Source: Conchocele bisecta (Eukaryota; Mollusca; Bivalvia; Lucinida; Thyasiridae). Taken from it: a stretch of DNA of 64,000 bases. The position numbers and the translations under genes are program-made. The notes under the pieces are model-generated. The model saw nothing but the letters and a program-made list of their open reading frames with translations. It did no database searches and was not told the DNA's origin. Below are positions 53,001 through 62,329 of the stretch, piece after piece (positions within the stretch are counted from its first letter, which is position 1; each line of letters begins with the position of its first letter). The stretch is from contig CM055266.1 of NCBI GenBank assembly GCA_029237695.1, positions 111,741,370-111,805,369 of the forward strand, given 5' to 3'.

Positions 53001-54549
53001 TAATTATTGGATTTACATTTATTGAGCATAGGCTGCCCTATGGTAAATAAATGTAAATCCATCAATTGAAATTTCCAGACCATCTTAAATTTGTACTTTA
53101 TTATATAATACGAACATTTTAGTCTTACGAAGTTTAGTGAAACGGCCCCTGCACGCTCCTCGTGGCAAGTGCCGTGACTATGACTGGAGAAATATAATAG
53201 AAATATAATAGGGCTCATTGAATTATAGCGAGTCTATCTCCCGATGTGTGACTAGAATATACGGCGCGTGGTATTTTCGATAATATGTCGCTAATCTGGA
53301 ACAATACGGACACGCTGCTGTTCTACTATCGTCATATGTTGGTTTCCACATGCTGGTCAGTTTGTCGAAGCATTATGAGAGTTTAACTGTCGGAATGGCG
53401 AACGGTGCAGACCCTGATCAGACTGGGCGGATGCAGGTCTACACGGAACACGTATGCAGTAAGCAACATTTTCCCTGTCGCAGATATATATTAGTTTGTA
53501 GCCGGCTTGGCCCCAGATTGTGACTGATACTGGAGCGATGTGGCTTAATATGGTATATCGCAAGTCTAGCTCCTGGGGGCCGTTTCATCAAACTTCGTAC
53601 GACTAAAATGTTCGTAAGTACAAACTTATGATAGTCTGCAAATTTCACATTAGCATTGTTTTCTTGTAAACACTTATTGGATTTACATTTATTGAGCATA
53701 GGCTGCATATGCAGCCTATGCTCAATAAATGTAAATCAATCAATTGAATTAACCAGACGATTCACAATTTGCACTTACGAACATTTTAGTCGTATGAAGT
53801 TTAGTGAAACAGCCACCAGATCTGTGATTGTGAGTAGAGAAATGAAATATACCTGGCCAGTTTTATTCTTCATATGTGACTGAGATTGGCTGACAATAAT
53901 ACGCAAAGACATTTGTGGTTGTGTTGGGGAAATATGGGCTTTTCGGTTTTCTGACGAGTGCAGGTCCAGATCAGTCTGTGCAGCTGCACTGTCTGATCAG
54001 GATCTGCACTGTTCATAATTTAATTCCATCAATGAAACACCCGCCACGCTCCTATCAAGCAATATAGGACGTTATCAGGCTACATGAGTGTGCTATCAGA
54101 GAGCTGCACTGTCTGATCAGGATCTGCACTGTTAATAATTTAATTCCATCAATGAAATACCCGCCACGCTCCTATCAAGCAATATAGGACGTTATCAGGC
54201 TACATGAGTGTGCTATCAGAGAGCTGCACTGTCTGATCAGGATCTGCACTGTTCATAATTTAATTCCATCAATGAAACACCCGCCACGCTCCTATCAAGC
54301 AATATAGGACGTTATCAGGCTACATGAGTGTGCTATCAGAGAGCTACACTGGTCATGAATACACGCCCAATTTGTCTATCCACAGCCAAATTGCTGGCGC
54401 CGTATGAGGTGGTGCGAGACGTACCGAATATCAGGTTGCATTTGTCGACCCCTTCATCCCTGATGGCGGCGCTCACCTCCTCAAGGGAGCTGAACTTGTC
54501 GACCAATGAAGAGAAGTTCGCCCCTTCACCAGTTTGAAGGGATGGGAAC
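46709..54549 (-). CDS. Copine/RGLG-like vWA-domain protein, 3' four exons (right paralogue)
   Basis: Exons in transcript order: 54425-54549, 52230-52450, 49951-50082, 46709-47071 (841 nt, phases consistent, all GT-AG). Joined in frame they give the copine-type vWA domain: NLIFGIDYTLSN with the D-x-T-x-S MIDAS, FGFGDSRVKD, LGGPTNFAP with the MIDAS threonine, then [11 protein letters not shown] and GVGDGPWD. This order matches copines and RGLG proteins, with closer wording to RGLG ([16 protein letters not shown]). The protein ends in a Q-rich tail (GGQQQQTQLQERSY) with no RING finger and no visible C2 domain. The most 5' exon found begins in mid-codon, so at least one exon upstream of 54549 is missing from this annotation. 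It is a close paralogue of the exon at 407-718. Confidence 0.92.
47099..47297. mobile_element. MITE family A, centre deleted
   Basis: GTTTCACTAAACTTCGTACG left and CGTACGAAGTGAAACGGGCC right, with a collapsed central palindrome. Inserted about 27 nt from the copine last-exon acceptor. Confidence 0.85.
47298..47537. mobile_element. MITE family A, tandem neighbour
   Basis: GGGGCCGTTTCACTAAACTT left, ATAGGCTGCATATGCAGCCT centre, right GTACGAAGTGAAACGGGCCC. It sits back to back with the previous copy. Confidence 0.88.
47717..47880. mobile_element. MITE family C, right side lost
   Basis: TTAACCCTTCCAACCCTAAT left end and AATGTGCAGGTCCTAATGAG core. The second arm is absent. Confidence 0.72.
47961..48467. 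mobile_element. TIR element N
   Basis: About 500 bp with ~40-bp inverted ends, AAGGTACATGCCCACTCAGT and (right, reverse complement) AAGGTGCATGCCCACTCAGT. No transposase frame inside. Related sequence in reverse orientation is at about 810-1275 and a fragment at 33419-33530. Confidence 0.83.
48470..48656. repeat. Long near-perfect palindrome
   Basis: CACTGCCCTCCCAAGTCAAA-type arms mirror about the centre CCCCAGATGGGG (48576). The arms themselves contain a direct repeat AACTGCAGTATCTG twice. Confidence 0.9.
48936..49015. repeat. Near-perfect palindrome inside repeat Q
   Basis: AGCGTGTAAGCGCACACACG and its complement, centred on TTGGTTCCAACC, about 37 bp per arm. The surrounding repeat Q (about 48722-49290) resembles 7175-7560. 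Confidence 0.9.
49329..49558. mobile_element. MITE family C
   Basis: TTAACCCTTTCAACCCTAAG left, core GATGGCTCGTTACGAGCCGG, right GGTTCAAAGGGTTAA. Confidence 0.86.
49608..49918. mobile_element. MITE family K beside a copine exon
   Basis: TAGCCGATTTCATCAAAATT left and TTGGTGAAATAGGCTA right, centre CACAGCCAAAATGGCTGTG. It ends about 31 nt short of the donor at 49949-49950. Confidence 0.88.
49951..50082 (-). CDS. Right copine gene, GPT exon
   Basis: 132 nt, phase 0, encoding GECEGFGDVLDVYNEVTPTI, KLGGPTNFAPLIEAAV and KTQK. GPTNFAP is the second MIDAS segment. Acceptor ATTCCCAG, donor AAG|GTAGAT. A family K MITE ends about 33 nt beyond the donor. Confidence 0.94.
50490..50935 (+). repeat. Degenerate tandem units with CACACCATAAG
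   Basis: Three units (about 50527, 50700 and 50806) share CATCTACACACCATAAG(A/G)A and (A/C)GTC(T/C)CTACCT. It ends in a GGACGGACGGACACCCG tract, like the G and I elements. A G-run lies at 50648-50672. Confidence 0.75.
51119..51361. mobile_element. MITE family A
   Basis: GGGGGCCGTTTCACTAAACT left, central ATAGGCTGCATATGCAACCT, right ATAGTGAAACGGCCCTC. Confidence 0.87.
51362..52229. other. Copine intron, mostly unique sequence
   Basis: AT-rich intron sequence of the right copine gene between a family A MITE and the MIDAS exon. No repeat or exon recognised. Confidence 0.5.
52230..52450 (-). CDS. Right copine gene, MIDAS exon
   Basis: 221 nt encoding IDYTLSNRLQGKNTFGGLSL, NPYQQVICILGETLESFNPD and IIPVFGFGD. 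It carries the DxTxS metal-binding loop and the conserved FGFGD. Acceptor TTATAG, donor GAG|GTAAGC. Confidence 0.94.
52530..52788. mobile_element. MITE family J
   Basis: AAAGTGCCGTGAATGGGAAA left to CTGTGTTGACGGGATAAATA right. It supplies the uninterrupted reference for the split copy at 34009-35773. It starts 80 nt upstream of the copine exon ending at 52450. Confidence 0.85.
52900..53150. mobile_element. MITE family A
   Basis: GGGACCCATTTCACTAAACT left. The centre is altered by a small deletion (GCATAGGCTGCCCTATGG). Right AGTTTAGTGAAACGGCCCCT. Confidence 0.84.
53575..53819. mobile_element. MITE family A
   Basis: GGGGGCCGTTTCATCAAACT left, intact ATGCAGCCT centre, right AGTTTAGTGAAACAGCCACC. 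Confidence 0.86.
53920..54388 (+). mobile_element. Family B MITE with a triplicated 120-bp core
   Basis: Three nearly identical 120-bp units (53982-54101, 54102-54221, 54222-54341), each starting AGCTGCACTGTCTGATCAGG, lie inside an otherwise ordinary family B MITE. The element ends about 37 nt from the copine exon donor at 54424. Confidence 0.93.
54425..54549 (-). CDS. Right copine gene, exon with domain entry
   Basis: 125 nt encoding FPSLQTGEGANFSSLVDKFS and onward to GVDKCNLIFG. Acceptor ATTCCAG, donor TTCG|GTACGT. The SSLVDKFSSLEEV and CNLI(F/I)G phrases correspond to the pre-MIDAS strand of RGLG/copine domains. A family B MITE with a triplicated core lies just beyond the donor. Confidence 0.9.
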
Positions 54550-54759
54550 CTGGAATACAGAAGTTATCGCAAGCCAAATACACAATCATTCCTCAAACAC
54601 GGGCTGAGCTCCTTTAAGAATAATCACCAGTCTGTGGTTTTTCGTAAACGTAAGTTTCAGTTGTTATTGTGCACTTGGCGCATACAACCCCCAATCGAGA
54701 ACTCAAACCCTGCACAATAATTTATAAAACCCGGGTTTGAGCTATGAAACCCCGATTTG

Positions 54760-55005
54760 TATATATTTTAATATTTAGAGCTAGCTTTACATATTTATAG
54801 CTAGCATTAATTATTTGAGTATATGTAGATTCAATGTTCCTGGAACGCCAAATCTACATAAACTCAAATAATTATTGCTAGCTCTAAATAATTAGAGCTA
54901 GCATTAAATATTTAGAGCTAGCTCCAAATGATTTAGGTTGTTATTACACCCAGGTTTGAGTAATTAATTAATTATTTGAGTTTATGTATATTTGGCGTCC
55001 CATAG
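54760..55005. mobile_element. MITE family P, rearranged
   Basis: Contains CTGGAACGCCAAATCTACAT and TATATTTGGCGTCCCATAG with repeated TTAGAGCTAGC. The left part is a second, partial copy in opposite orientation. Confidence 0.75.
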
Positions 55006-55209
55006 ATTTGAGGTATCGATGTCACACTATTTCCTCAAACCATGCAGACAGGTCCCATCTTGGTCATGCTATGGAACCCGATACCACAAACAGAACTACT
55101 AGTATTCGTGTTTGTAGTATCGGGTTGAATTGGGTGAGATAAAATAACCAGTGGCGAACACAACAATTATCAACATTTTTCAGATGCCACCCGATACAAT
55201 AAACACGCA

Positions 55210-55435
55210 TACGTGTAGCTGTGACTGGAAAAATAGCGTTTGCCACTGATCTAGATCCAGATCAGCCTGTACATCCACACCGTCTGAACAGGATCGACAT
55301 TTCATCAGTGAACATCCCGTCTTGCTTCTAATGAGCAACATGTATCGTTATCAGGCAACATAAGTGTGCTATTTAATCAGAAGCTAAACTGATCAAAAAT
55401 GCACAAAAGTACCATTTCTTCAGTCATATGCACAC
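55210..55435. mobile_element. MITE family B, diverged
   Basis: Left end TAGCTGTGACTGGAAAAATA and right end ACCATTTCTTCAGTCATATG. The terminal segment is repeated once more at 55450-55485. Confidence 0.75.
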
Positions 55436-56069
55436 GTTGTGGAGCTACCCCTGGTCACAAATCCCAAAAGTACCATTTCTTCAGTCATAACGTATTTTCG
55501 CAACAAAATCAATATTTTATGAAATTTCAACAAACAAATCAAACAGGGTGTCCGGCTTAGAGAGGTTCCAATGTACCAATATCCGTGTTTTCAACATCGG
55601 GTTGCGTAGGGTAAACCACGAGAACAAGTGTCTTTGTCGTGGCTTGTTCTAACCACATGTACATGTATATAAATAAAATAATATTACTATTGGATACCAG
55701 TTTGTATGTTGTTCTGTTTCTCTTGTCGAAAATGAGTTATAAAGGTGCATACATAGAGGATCTCAAACGAGTTCCGATTTGATATGAGGTTTATGAAACA
55801 AGCCACGCACAGTTTATGCACCGAGTCTCTGGCGAGGTGCATATTATTGCGGCGGACGAGTTTCATAAATCTCATATCAAATGGAAAATAGTTTGAGATT
55901 CTGTGTATCACACGACTTCACCCTCCAAAGAGCAGCTAACGTGGACACATCCAATACGTTTCAGTGAGCAGGCACCATTGACTATTTCGCATCTAGTTAA
56001 AAATCTCCACAGAGAAAAAACGTTTTAATCCCTGCAAGAAAATGATTATAAATATGCCATACAGTAGGT

Positions 56070-56205
56070 TTCTATGGAAGCGTCATGGTGCACATGCTAA
56101 ACTATATTTATCTCCTAATGGAGTTAGTAGCTCCTAATTAGGACTTAGTATTTCATAATTAGGAGATACCAATATTTAACATTGGCACCAGGACGCTTCC
56201 ATAGG
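56070..56205. repeat. Palindrome with repeated TCCTAAT core
   Basis: CTATGGAAGCGTC arm mirrored by GACGCTTCCATAG. The centre repeats (C)TCCTAATTAGGA-like sequence. Confidence 0.8.
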
Positions 56206-56210
56206 TTCCT

Positions 56211-56453
56211 GGGGGCCGTTTCACTAATCTTCGTACTACTAAAATGTTCGTAAGTGCAAATTTATGATAGTCTGTAAATTGCACATTAACATTGTTTTCT
56301 TGTAAATAATTATTGGATTTACATTTATTGAGCATAGGCTGCATATGCAGCATATGCTCAATAAATGTAAATCCTTAAATTGAAATTTACAGACGATCTT
56401 AAATTTGCATTTACGAACATTTTAGTCGTAAGAAGTTTAGTGAAACGGGCCCC
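56211..56453. mobile_element. MITE family A
   Basis: GGGGGCCGTTTCACTAATCT left, right AAGTTTAGTGAAACGGGCCC. It abuts another palindrome at 56070-56205. Confidence 0.87.
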
Positions 56454-56459
56454 TGTTCT

Positions 56460-57230
56460 TTGTATAAACCCTTCATTACCAAACGGGAGCAAATTCGAAG
56501 AATTTCAGTAATTTTAACGAGTCACTGACGCTCGTAGTGACGTTTTACACATGGTGACGTTAACGTCAAAACATCATTGCTTTATCGAGATATTGTGGAT
56601 GCCATTTGGAACGTTTTCATTTTATTCATTTGACATAAACGTTGGCGCAAAATGCAAATAAATAATTAGGGTGATGCAGAGGGCCAATCAAATTCACTCC
56701 AGGTGTTATTACACGTGTGTCTGATCACATTTAAGAAATGGGTTACAGCACGGAAAAACTGTTTTCGTGTGATAAGAATAGTTATCATATGCTGCCAAAA
56801 CAAGCATGTATTATTAAGAAATACATAAAAATTGTCCTGTCTTTTATTGATAATATAATTGCTTATACATTTACATGTATGTCCATTTGCCTGCATCTCA
56901 TTTTTCACACGGCTCTACACTGTAGCATTTGCCATTTTTGGCACCACCAACAAATCCAAATATCATATTTGATACAACGGGTTCTACAGAAAAAGGACCA
57001 AACTTTGTATTTTCGTTTAGTTTGCGACCAATTGTGTTTGTTTCATATTTATGTTGACAATGTACCTCTTCTCTTGGCCAACAAACTCTGTCTTCCTGGA
57101 CATCATATATACCGGATTTCGGTGTAACTCGTCTTTAGTTCTGAAAGTTGAAACATTAACACCATTTATTGCCGAGTAAATAGAGTATTCGTCATTATAT
57201 ATGAGTTAATCCCTTCTCTACAAGGTAACT
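56460..57230. other. Upstream of the right copine exons, unique sequence
   Basis: No repeat family or exon recognised. It may contain a 5' copine exon, but no minus-strand segment with a start codon and a suitable phase-2 donor could be defended. Confidence 0.4.
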
Positions 57231-57233
57231 CCA

Positions 57234-57392
57234 CATGTGGAAGACTCGGACATGTGACATAAAAATGCCCATGAAAAAACCCATTACCCCACCCAATTGG
57301 TACGTTACGACACCGGGTGGGTGTGGTAACGGGAATTATTCAATGGGCATCTTTTGATATCACATGTCCGCGTCTTTCACCTATGAGTAACT
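57234..57392. repeat. Family E palindrome
   Basis: GGAAGACTCGGACATGTGAC left and ATCACATGTCCGCGTCTTTC right around ACCCAATTGG...CCGGGTGGGT. Confidence 0.78.
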
Positions 57393-57424
57393 CGAATGAA
57401 CACTCCCGTGTTATTATTCAGACT

Positions 57425-57585
57425 ATTCAATTGATCAGAAAGGGTATTGTTTTCAGAAATAAAAAAAAATATCCGCAAATGATGCAGATCCAGATGAGAC
57501 GGCTCGTCACGAGCCGTCTCATCTGGATCTACATTATTTGCAAACATAACGATAGAGGTATACGTAGTGTTGAAAACATTAACAT
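57425..57585. mobile_element. MITE family C, core
   Basis: A perfect central palindrome GAGACGGCTCGTCACGAGCC GTCTC flanked by AGATCCAGAT / ATCTGGATCT. The outer arms are eroded. Confidence 0.78.
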
Positions 57586-57589
57586 GACA

Positions 57590-58330
57590 TTATAAGAAAC
57601 GATCGAAGGTCTTTTGAATTTCTAATTAAACACTAGTAATTACACGACGAATCAATAAATCCCATCTTAAATCATCACGGATATTAAATGTATTGCCTAA
57701 CCACAGAATCATATTAACGAGGTTGCCATGATTTCACAACATGCTTCCAGTTTTACATATTTATTAATCGGATATTGGATATGTTAATATGTTTTGGTAT
57801 TACAATTTCAAACCCATTTGCAAATAACTGCGATGTATTGTGTAAGTGTATACATGTATATATGTATTTACCTAGATTTGTACAATTATACCCAGATATC
57901 CCACCATTAATGGACGTTACCTATACTTCCTGTCCTACATATTTTACCTTCAATTCTTGCACGTAGTATTAAGAAATCCATATATATGTTATAAAATCAA
58001 CAAGCTTCTATATAATATACAATATAGCTAAGTAATTCACCTACCAAAATATAGCAAATATGCAAAATGACCAGTAAATCCTCTTGAAACGCTAACCGAC
58101 TTTCACACACTATGTGAGGCGTCTATACATGTCTATATTTGCTGAAATATGTCTATGTTTAGTCAATTGACTACACGGTCTATTTTGAAATGCTATTCAA
58201 GCGCTATATCGAAATTATAAACCATGGCCAAGCAAACAAACCGTACGAGACAGCCAAGTCATGTGATGTGTTGTATATTAATCGATATTATACCCGACTA
58301 CGTTAATATGTACGAGGGGTGTTCAAACGG
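57590..58330. other. AT-rich intergenic or intronic sequence
   Basis: Nothing recognisable beyond low-complexity TATATG patches. Confidence 0.5.
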
Positions 58331-58335
58331 TGTTT

Positions 58336-58575
58336 TAACCATTTCACCACTAAGTAACTGGACTGGATTTTGATATGTTAATTTTACAACCCATCCAATC
58401 GTCACAAAATTATTTTCATACTAGTTTATTTATAAAAAGGGGGTGTTTTTGTTCTTAAAATATGAAAATTACTTGTAAAAAGTGCAGATCCTGATGAGAC
58501 GGCTCGTCACGAGCCGGCTCATCTGGATCTACACTATATTTGTCAATACAGACCTGTAGTGTTGAAAAGGTTAAC
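58336..58575. mobile_element. MITE family C
   Basis: TTTTAACCATTTCACCACTA left, core GACGGCTCGTCACGAGCCGG, right GTGTTGAAAAGGTTAA. Confidence 0.84.
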
Positions 58576-58885
58576 GTGACATGCGAGGTCTATGGTAAAA
58601 AATGGTACTAATGCAATTGTATAATTAACTTTATTTGTATAATGTTAAATATAATCTAAGTGAACGTATCAGCTTGTTGGTGAATGTAAGCGTGTGTTAG
58701 TTCGATATTTTAAAGCTATATTCATAGTCATGTAGTGAAGTGTTTTAGTCTAGGCTAGACGTGCATTGGCGCTTGTATCCCTGTTATGCGGTGGACATGT
58801 CAATATACTTTCAAATGCGATTTGAGGAGACTGTCAAAGCGTAAACCAAAAGAGAGACCACAGGCTTTCGGCGTGTTTCGGCTTT

Positions 58886-58992
58886 CATCGGTATAACTAT
58901 ATATATATATATATATATGTATACTCATATACATATAGTTATACATATATATACATATACATATAGTTATACCAATGAAAGCCGAAATACGC
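58886..58992. repeat. Hairpin with (TA)n loop
   Basis: CGGCTTTCATCGGTATAACT mirrored by AGTTATACCAATGAAAGCCG around a TA/CATA-rich centre. Confidence 0.85.
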
Positions 58993-59109
58993 CGAATGCA
59001 TGTGAGAGATACCATTATTCTTGGCTATGTGGAGACGCGACTTAACTTGTCCGAGCTGCACAGACAATTACCCATAAACATTACTCCAGCAACCAAGTAT
59101 CTGACGTTA

Positions 59110-59180
59110 TGATAGTTCGTAACCCAAATTCTCTGTCTGTAACGCAGGGGGGACTTGCCCTGCGTTACAGACAGATAATT
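59110..59180. repeat. Short palindrome
   Basis: TCTGTCTGTAACGCAGGG mirrored by CCCTGCGTTACAGACAGA. Confidence 0.85.
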
Positions 59181-59214
59181 CTGGTTAGACAGTTCCATGC
59201 TCATTTCTGGAATA

Positions 59215-59372
59215 TTTCATTCCTCAGACAAGGGGTATTTTGTAACATACCTAAACTATTGTCAAATACTGTATATCTTGATGAGACGGCTTGTACACAA
59301 GCCGGTTCATGTGGATCTACAGTATTTGCAAATGTTGGCTTTATGGTATGCAGCGTTGATAGAGTTACTATC
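59215..59372. mobile_element. MITE family C, diverged
   Basis: Core GAGACGGCTTGTACACAAGC with ATGTGGATCTACAGTATTTG. Both outer ends are weak. Confidence 0.65.
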
Positions 59373-59515
59373 ATGTGCCGACACCGGGATATACAGCAAT
59401 AGGTATTAGAAAATAAGCATACGTACTATATGCAATTATTAGAGATACATGAGGTAAGCAAGCTTGCTTGAGCAAGAAAAGTCACATTTCCTAGAATTTT
59501 GTATCACCCGTTGTA

Positions 59516-60609
59516 AAAGGGGTGTTCCAAAAATAATGTCATTATATGCTGTATAACCAAACTGAAAGTATTTGCGATTATTTTATATTACGAGTCCCTT
59601 CAAAATACTCCCACTTGGACAAAACACACATTTTGAGTCTCTTGATCCAGTTCCGAAAACATTGTTCATAGTCCTGAAGAGGTATACCCACCAGACACTG
59701 ATAAATGGCTGACCCAAGGGCAGACCTAGACTTGTATCTCTTTCCAGATAAGTGATATTTCAGTCTTGGAAAGAGGAAATAGTCACGGGGAGCCAGGTCT
59801 GGAGAGTAAGGTGGGTGGGGTTGAACTTTGACCTTTTCTTTCTGCGAAAACGCTGTCACAATACGTGCCTTGTGAGCTGGAGCATTGTCGTGGAGAAGGC
59901 GTACGTATTTTAGACCTGTTGTAGGACGACGGCGTTTGTAGTAATTCGTCAAGTTTGTCAGTACGACAAATTTATAGAACATTCCTGTGACTGTTCTACG
60001 CTTTGGGACCGTGGTTTGTATGGCTGGACCACTATTTGTGAAAAATATTGCATACAACACCTTCTTAACTGTTCTAGTTCTTTTCGCAATGCTTTGCCGT
60101 CTTGAGATTTTCGTTGCCCAAATTCTGTTTGAGACCTTTCGTTTTGGTTCAAAATAATAAACCCAGGTCTCATCACCAGTAAGTTTGTTTGCCATTGTTA
60201 ACCGGGCGTTCTTTTGCAGAGTTGTCAACAAATGGGGTATCCATATCGCATTTATTTTCCTAACTTTTAGGTGTTTCTTCAAAATTCCATGAACACGTGC
60301 TAATGACAAGTTCGACATTCTATCTGCCTTATAGTCAACCTAGCGTCGTTTTTGAGAATAACCCGAATGTTCTCTACATTACTTTCAGTGGTAGATGTCC
60401 TAGGACGACCCGGACGAGCAGCATCTTTCAACTGCTGCTTTCCCAACTACAATTTAGCAACCCACCTACAACTTGTTCTGAGGGATATTTGACCTTCTCC
60501 ATAATCTCACACACCTCTTGGTGAATGTCGTTTGCCTTCAGACCAGGCAAAGACCTTCCTTTTATATAGGCTCTAATCTCTAACGCGTCAATTATTGGAA
60601 CACCCATCG
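59516..60609 (-). mobile_element. Mariner-type transposon, decayed, flanked by TA
   Basis: About 1,094 bp flanked by TA at 59514-59515 and 60610-60611. The ends form terminal inverted repeats: left GGGTGTTCCAAAAATAATGT, right (reverse complement) GGGTGTTCCAATAATTGACG. Size, TA target and the internal DD34D transposase fit the mariner family. A related locus without the element is at 60850-60972. Confidence 0.93.
59578..60318 (-). pseudogene. Mariner transposase, catalytic part open, N-terminal part broken
   Basis: The 246-residue open frame holds all three catalytic aspartates: TGDETWVYYFEP, LLHDNAPAHKA and SPDLAPRDYFLFP, with 34 residues between the second and third (DD34D). The N-terminal helix-turn-helix half lies upstream in another frame. 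There GRPRTSTTESNVENIRVILK and RLTIRQIE are readable between about 60322 and 60470, with an in-frame stop after RWVAKL. A frameshift near 60318 separates the two halves. Mariner transposases are about 345 residues, so this copy is not expected to be active. Confidence 0.9.
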
Positions 60610-60654
60610 TATGTATGCCGTATTTCCCGGCGTGCTATCGGCGACCGTTTCAAG

Positions 60655-60850
60655 CCACATGTGGAAGACTCGGACCTAGGACCCAATACTTGGCTCATTT
60701 GAAAAAACGTTATCACACCCACCCATTTCAATACACTATACCTTACAGCCTTTTATGTAATGTATAGTGTATTGAAATGGGTGGGTGGGGTAACGTTAAC
60801 AAATGAGCCAAGTATCGGGTCCTAGGTTCGAGTATTCACCTGTGGCAAAT
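60655..60850. repeat. Family E palindrome near mariner
   Basis: GGAAGACTCGGACCTAGGAC left and GGGTCCTAGGTTCGAGTATT right. The inner arms CACCCATTTCAATACACTAT are mirrored around 60745. Confidence 0.82.
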
Positions 60851-60972
60851 AGTAGAGAAACGTCAGCAAAGCAACCTTGCACGAGCAAAAAATGACACAG
60901 TTCCTGGAATATTGTATCACCCTTTGTATGTATGCCGTATTTCCCGGCATGCCATCGGCGACCGCTTCACGC
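60850..60972 (+). other. Paralogous empty site of the mariner insertion
   Basis: ATTGTATCACCCTTTGTATG, then TATGCCGTATTTCCCGGCAT, matches the sequence formed by joining the two mariner flanks (59484-59515 and 60610-60655), with a single TA at 60927-60928. Confidence 0.9.
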
Positions 60973-61088
60973 ATCACTGCAGCTCATGGCATGGCCCGCG
61001 GAAATTACACATGGTCTATGTACAAGTTTCCAACCCACGAACGATGGGGTTTACCACGTATGTGTACAACGACCAGCATGATATACAT

Positions 61089-61315
61089 GGGGGCCGTTTC
61101 ACTAAACTTCGTACGACTAAAATGTTCGTAAGTGCAAATTTAGGATCGTCTGGAAATTTAAATTGATGGATTTACATTTATTGAGCATAGGCTGCATATG
61201 CAGTCTATGCTCAATAAATGTAAATCCAATAATTGTTATTGTGAAATTTACAGACTATCATAAGTTTGCACTGACGAACATTTTAGTCGTACGAAGTTTA
61301 GTGAAACGGCCCCTG
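61089..61315. mobile_element. MITE family A
   Basis: GGGGGCCGTTTCACTAAACT left, AGGCTGCATATGCAGTCTAT centre, right AGTTTAGTGAAACGGCCCCT. Confidence 0.87.
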
Positions 61316-61570
61316 GGTCCTAAGAATATTCCGCATGTTTGCTCAGTTTAGAGAGCTATCAATGTTGGTGCCTATCTTTCACGCCAATTTCATTGTAGAT
61401 ATATGTATACTATAGATAGATAGTTTATTTGTATAACTTCTGACTATTTGGATTAAAATGATTAATTACTTATTTTCAGTCTGTTTTGGTACATCTTATT
61501 CTGATTTGGTGAAGTTATGTTTTTGTTATTAAGCCGGCCATTTTGGACGCCATTTTGATTAATGGATTAA

Positions 61571-62075
61571 CACAGGGATGCACTCGACCGGCAGTCAAAT
61601 GTTGAGACCTAAGTATATACATGACTCAACCGGGTCCGAGTGATTTTTATGCCTTTCCAAAAACGTATATAAAACAACTTTCTAGACCTTTTAGGGAACT
61701 GTGACTTGATCACATCGAAGTAAGTGGTAGACCCTTGCACTACAGACCAAAATCCGCGTACATGTATCAATATATCGGGAGAAAATGACATCGTAAGAAG
61801 CCAACCTCGCTTCGTTTTCAAGTTCTGGTCGAAGTGACACAAAAACATGTCGTTTTTGCAAACATTAGCCAATATATCAACATCATGCGAATTGTCGAGG
61901 CTTCATTAACATATTAAAGAGTAGATAGAGGCACGAAATAGAGAATTAACTTGACATAGTAAGAATAATAACTTGAAATGTAACATACCTGGCGTCTTCC
62001 ATGCCGACCGGAAGTCAAACCTCATGTATATACTTAGGTCTCAATATTTGACTGCCGGTCGAGTGCATCCCTGTG
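61571..62075. mobile_element. 505-bp TIR element with ATTAA flanks
   Basis: The inverted ends match over about 53 bp with one mismatch, starting CACAGGGATGCACTCGACCG. ATTAA occurs on both sides (61566-61570 and 62076-62080), so the target may be TTAA or ATTAA. No transposase; a non-autonomous DNA transposon. Confidence 0.9.
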
Positions 62076-62329
62076 ATTAAGCTCCTGTGGAGTTCATGGA
62101 GAGTTTTGATATGTTATTACTAATGATATTCTGACCATTTTCTGACGAAAAAAAAAGCTTTTGCATATTTCTTTCGGATCTCAATCCTAATTCGTTTCGC
62201 CTAATATATCAAAACATTTTATTTAGAGATACAAATTACGCCAGCTTGACTGAATGGATTACTTGGTCACACACATCGTAATGGGTTTTCTCAAGCGTAG
62301 ATGAATGTGCTCTTACAATAATGGTCACT

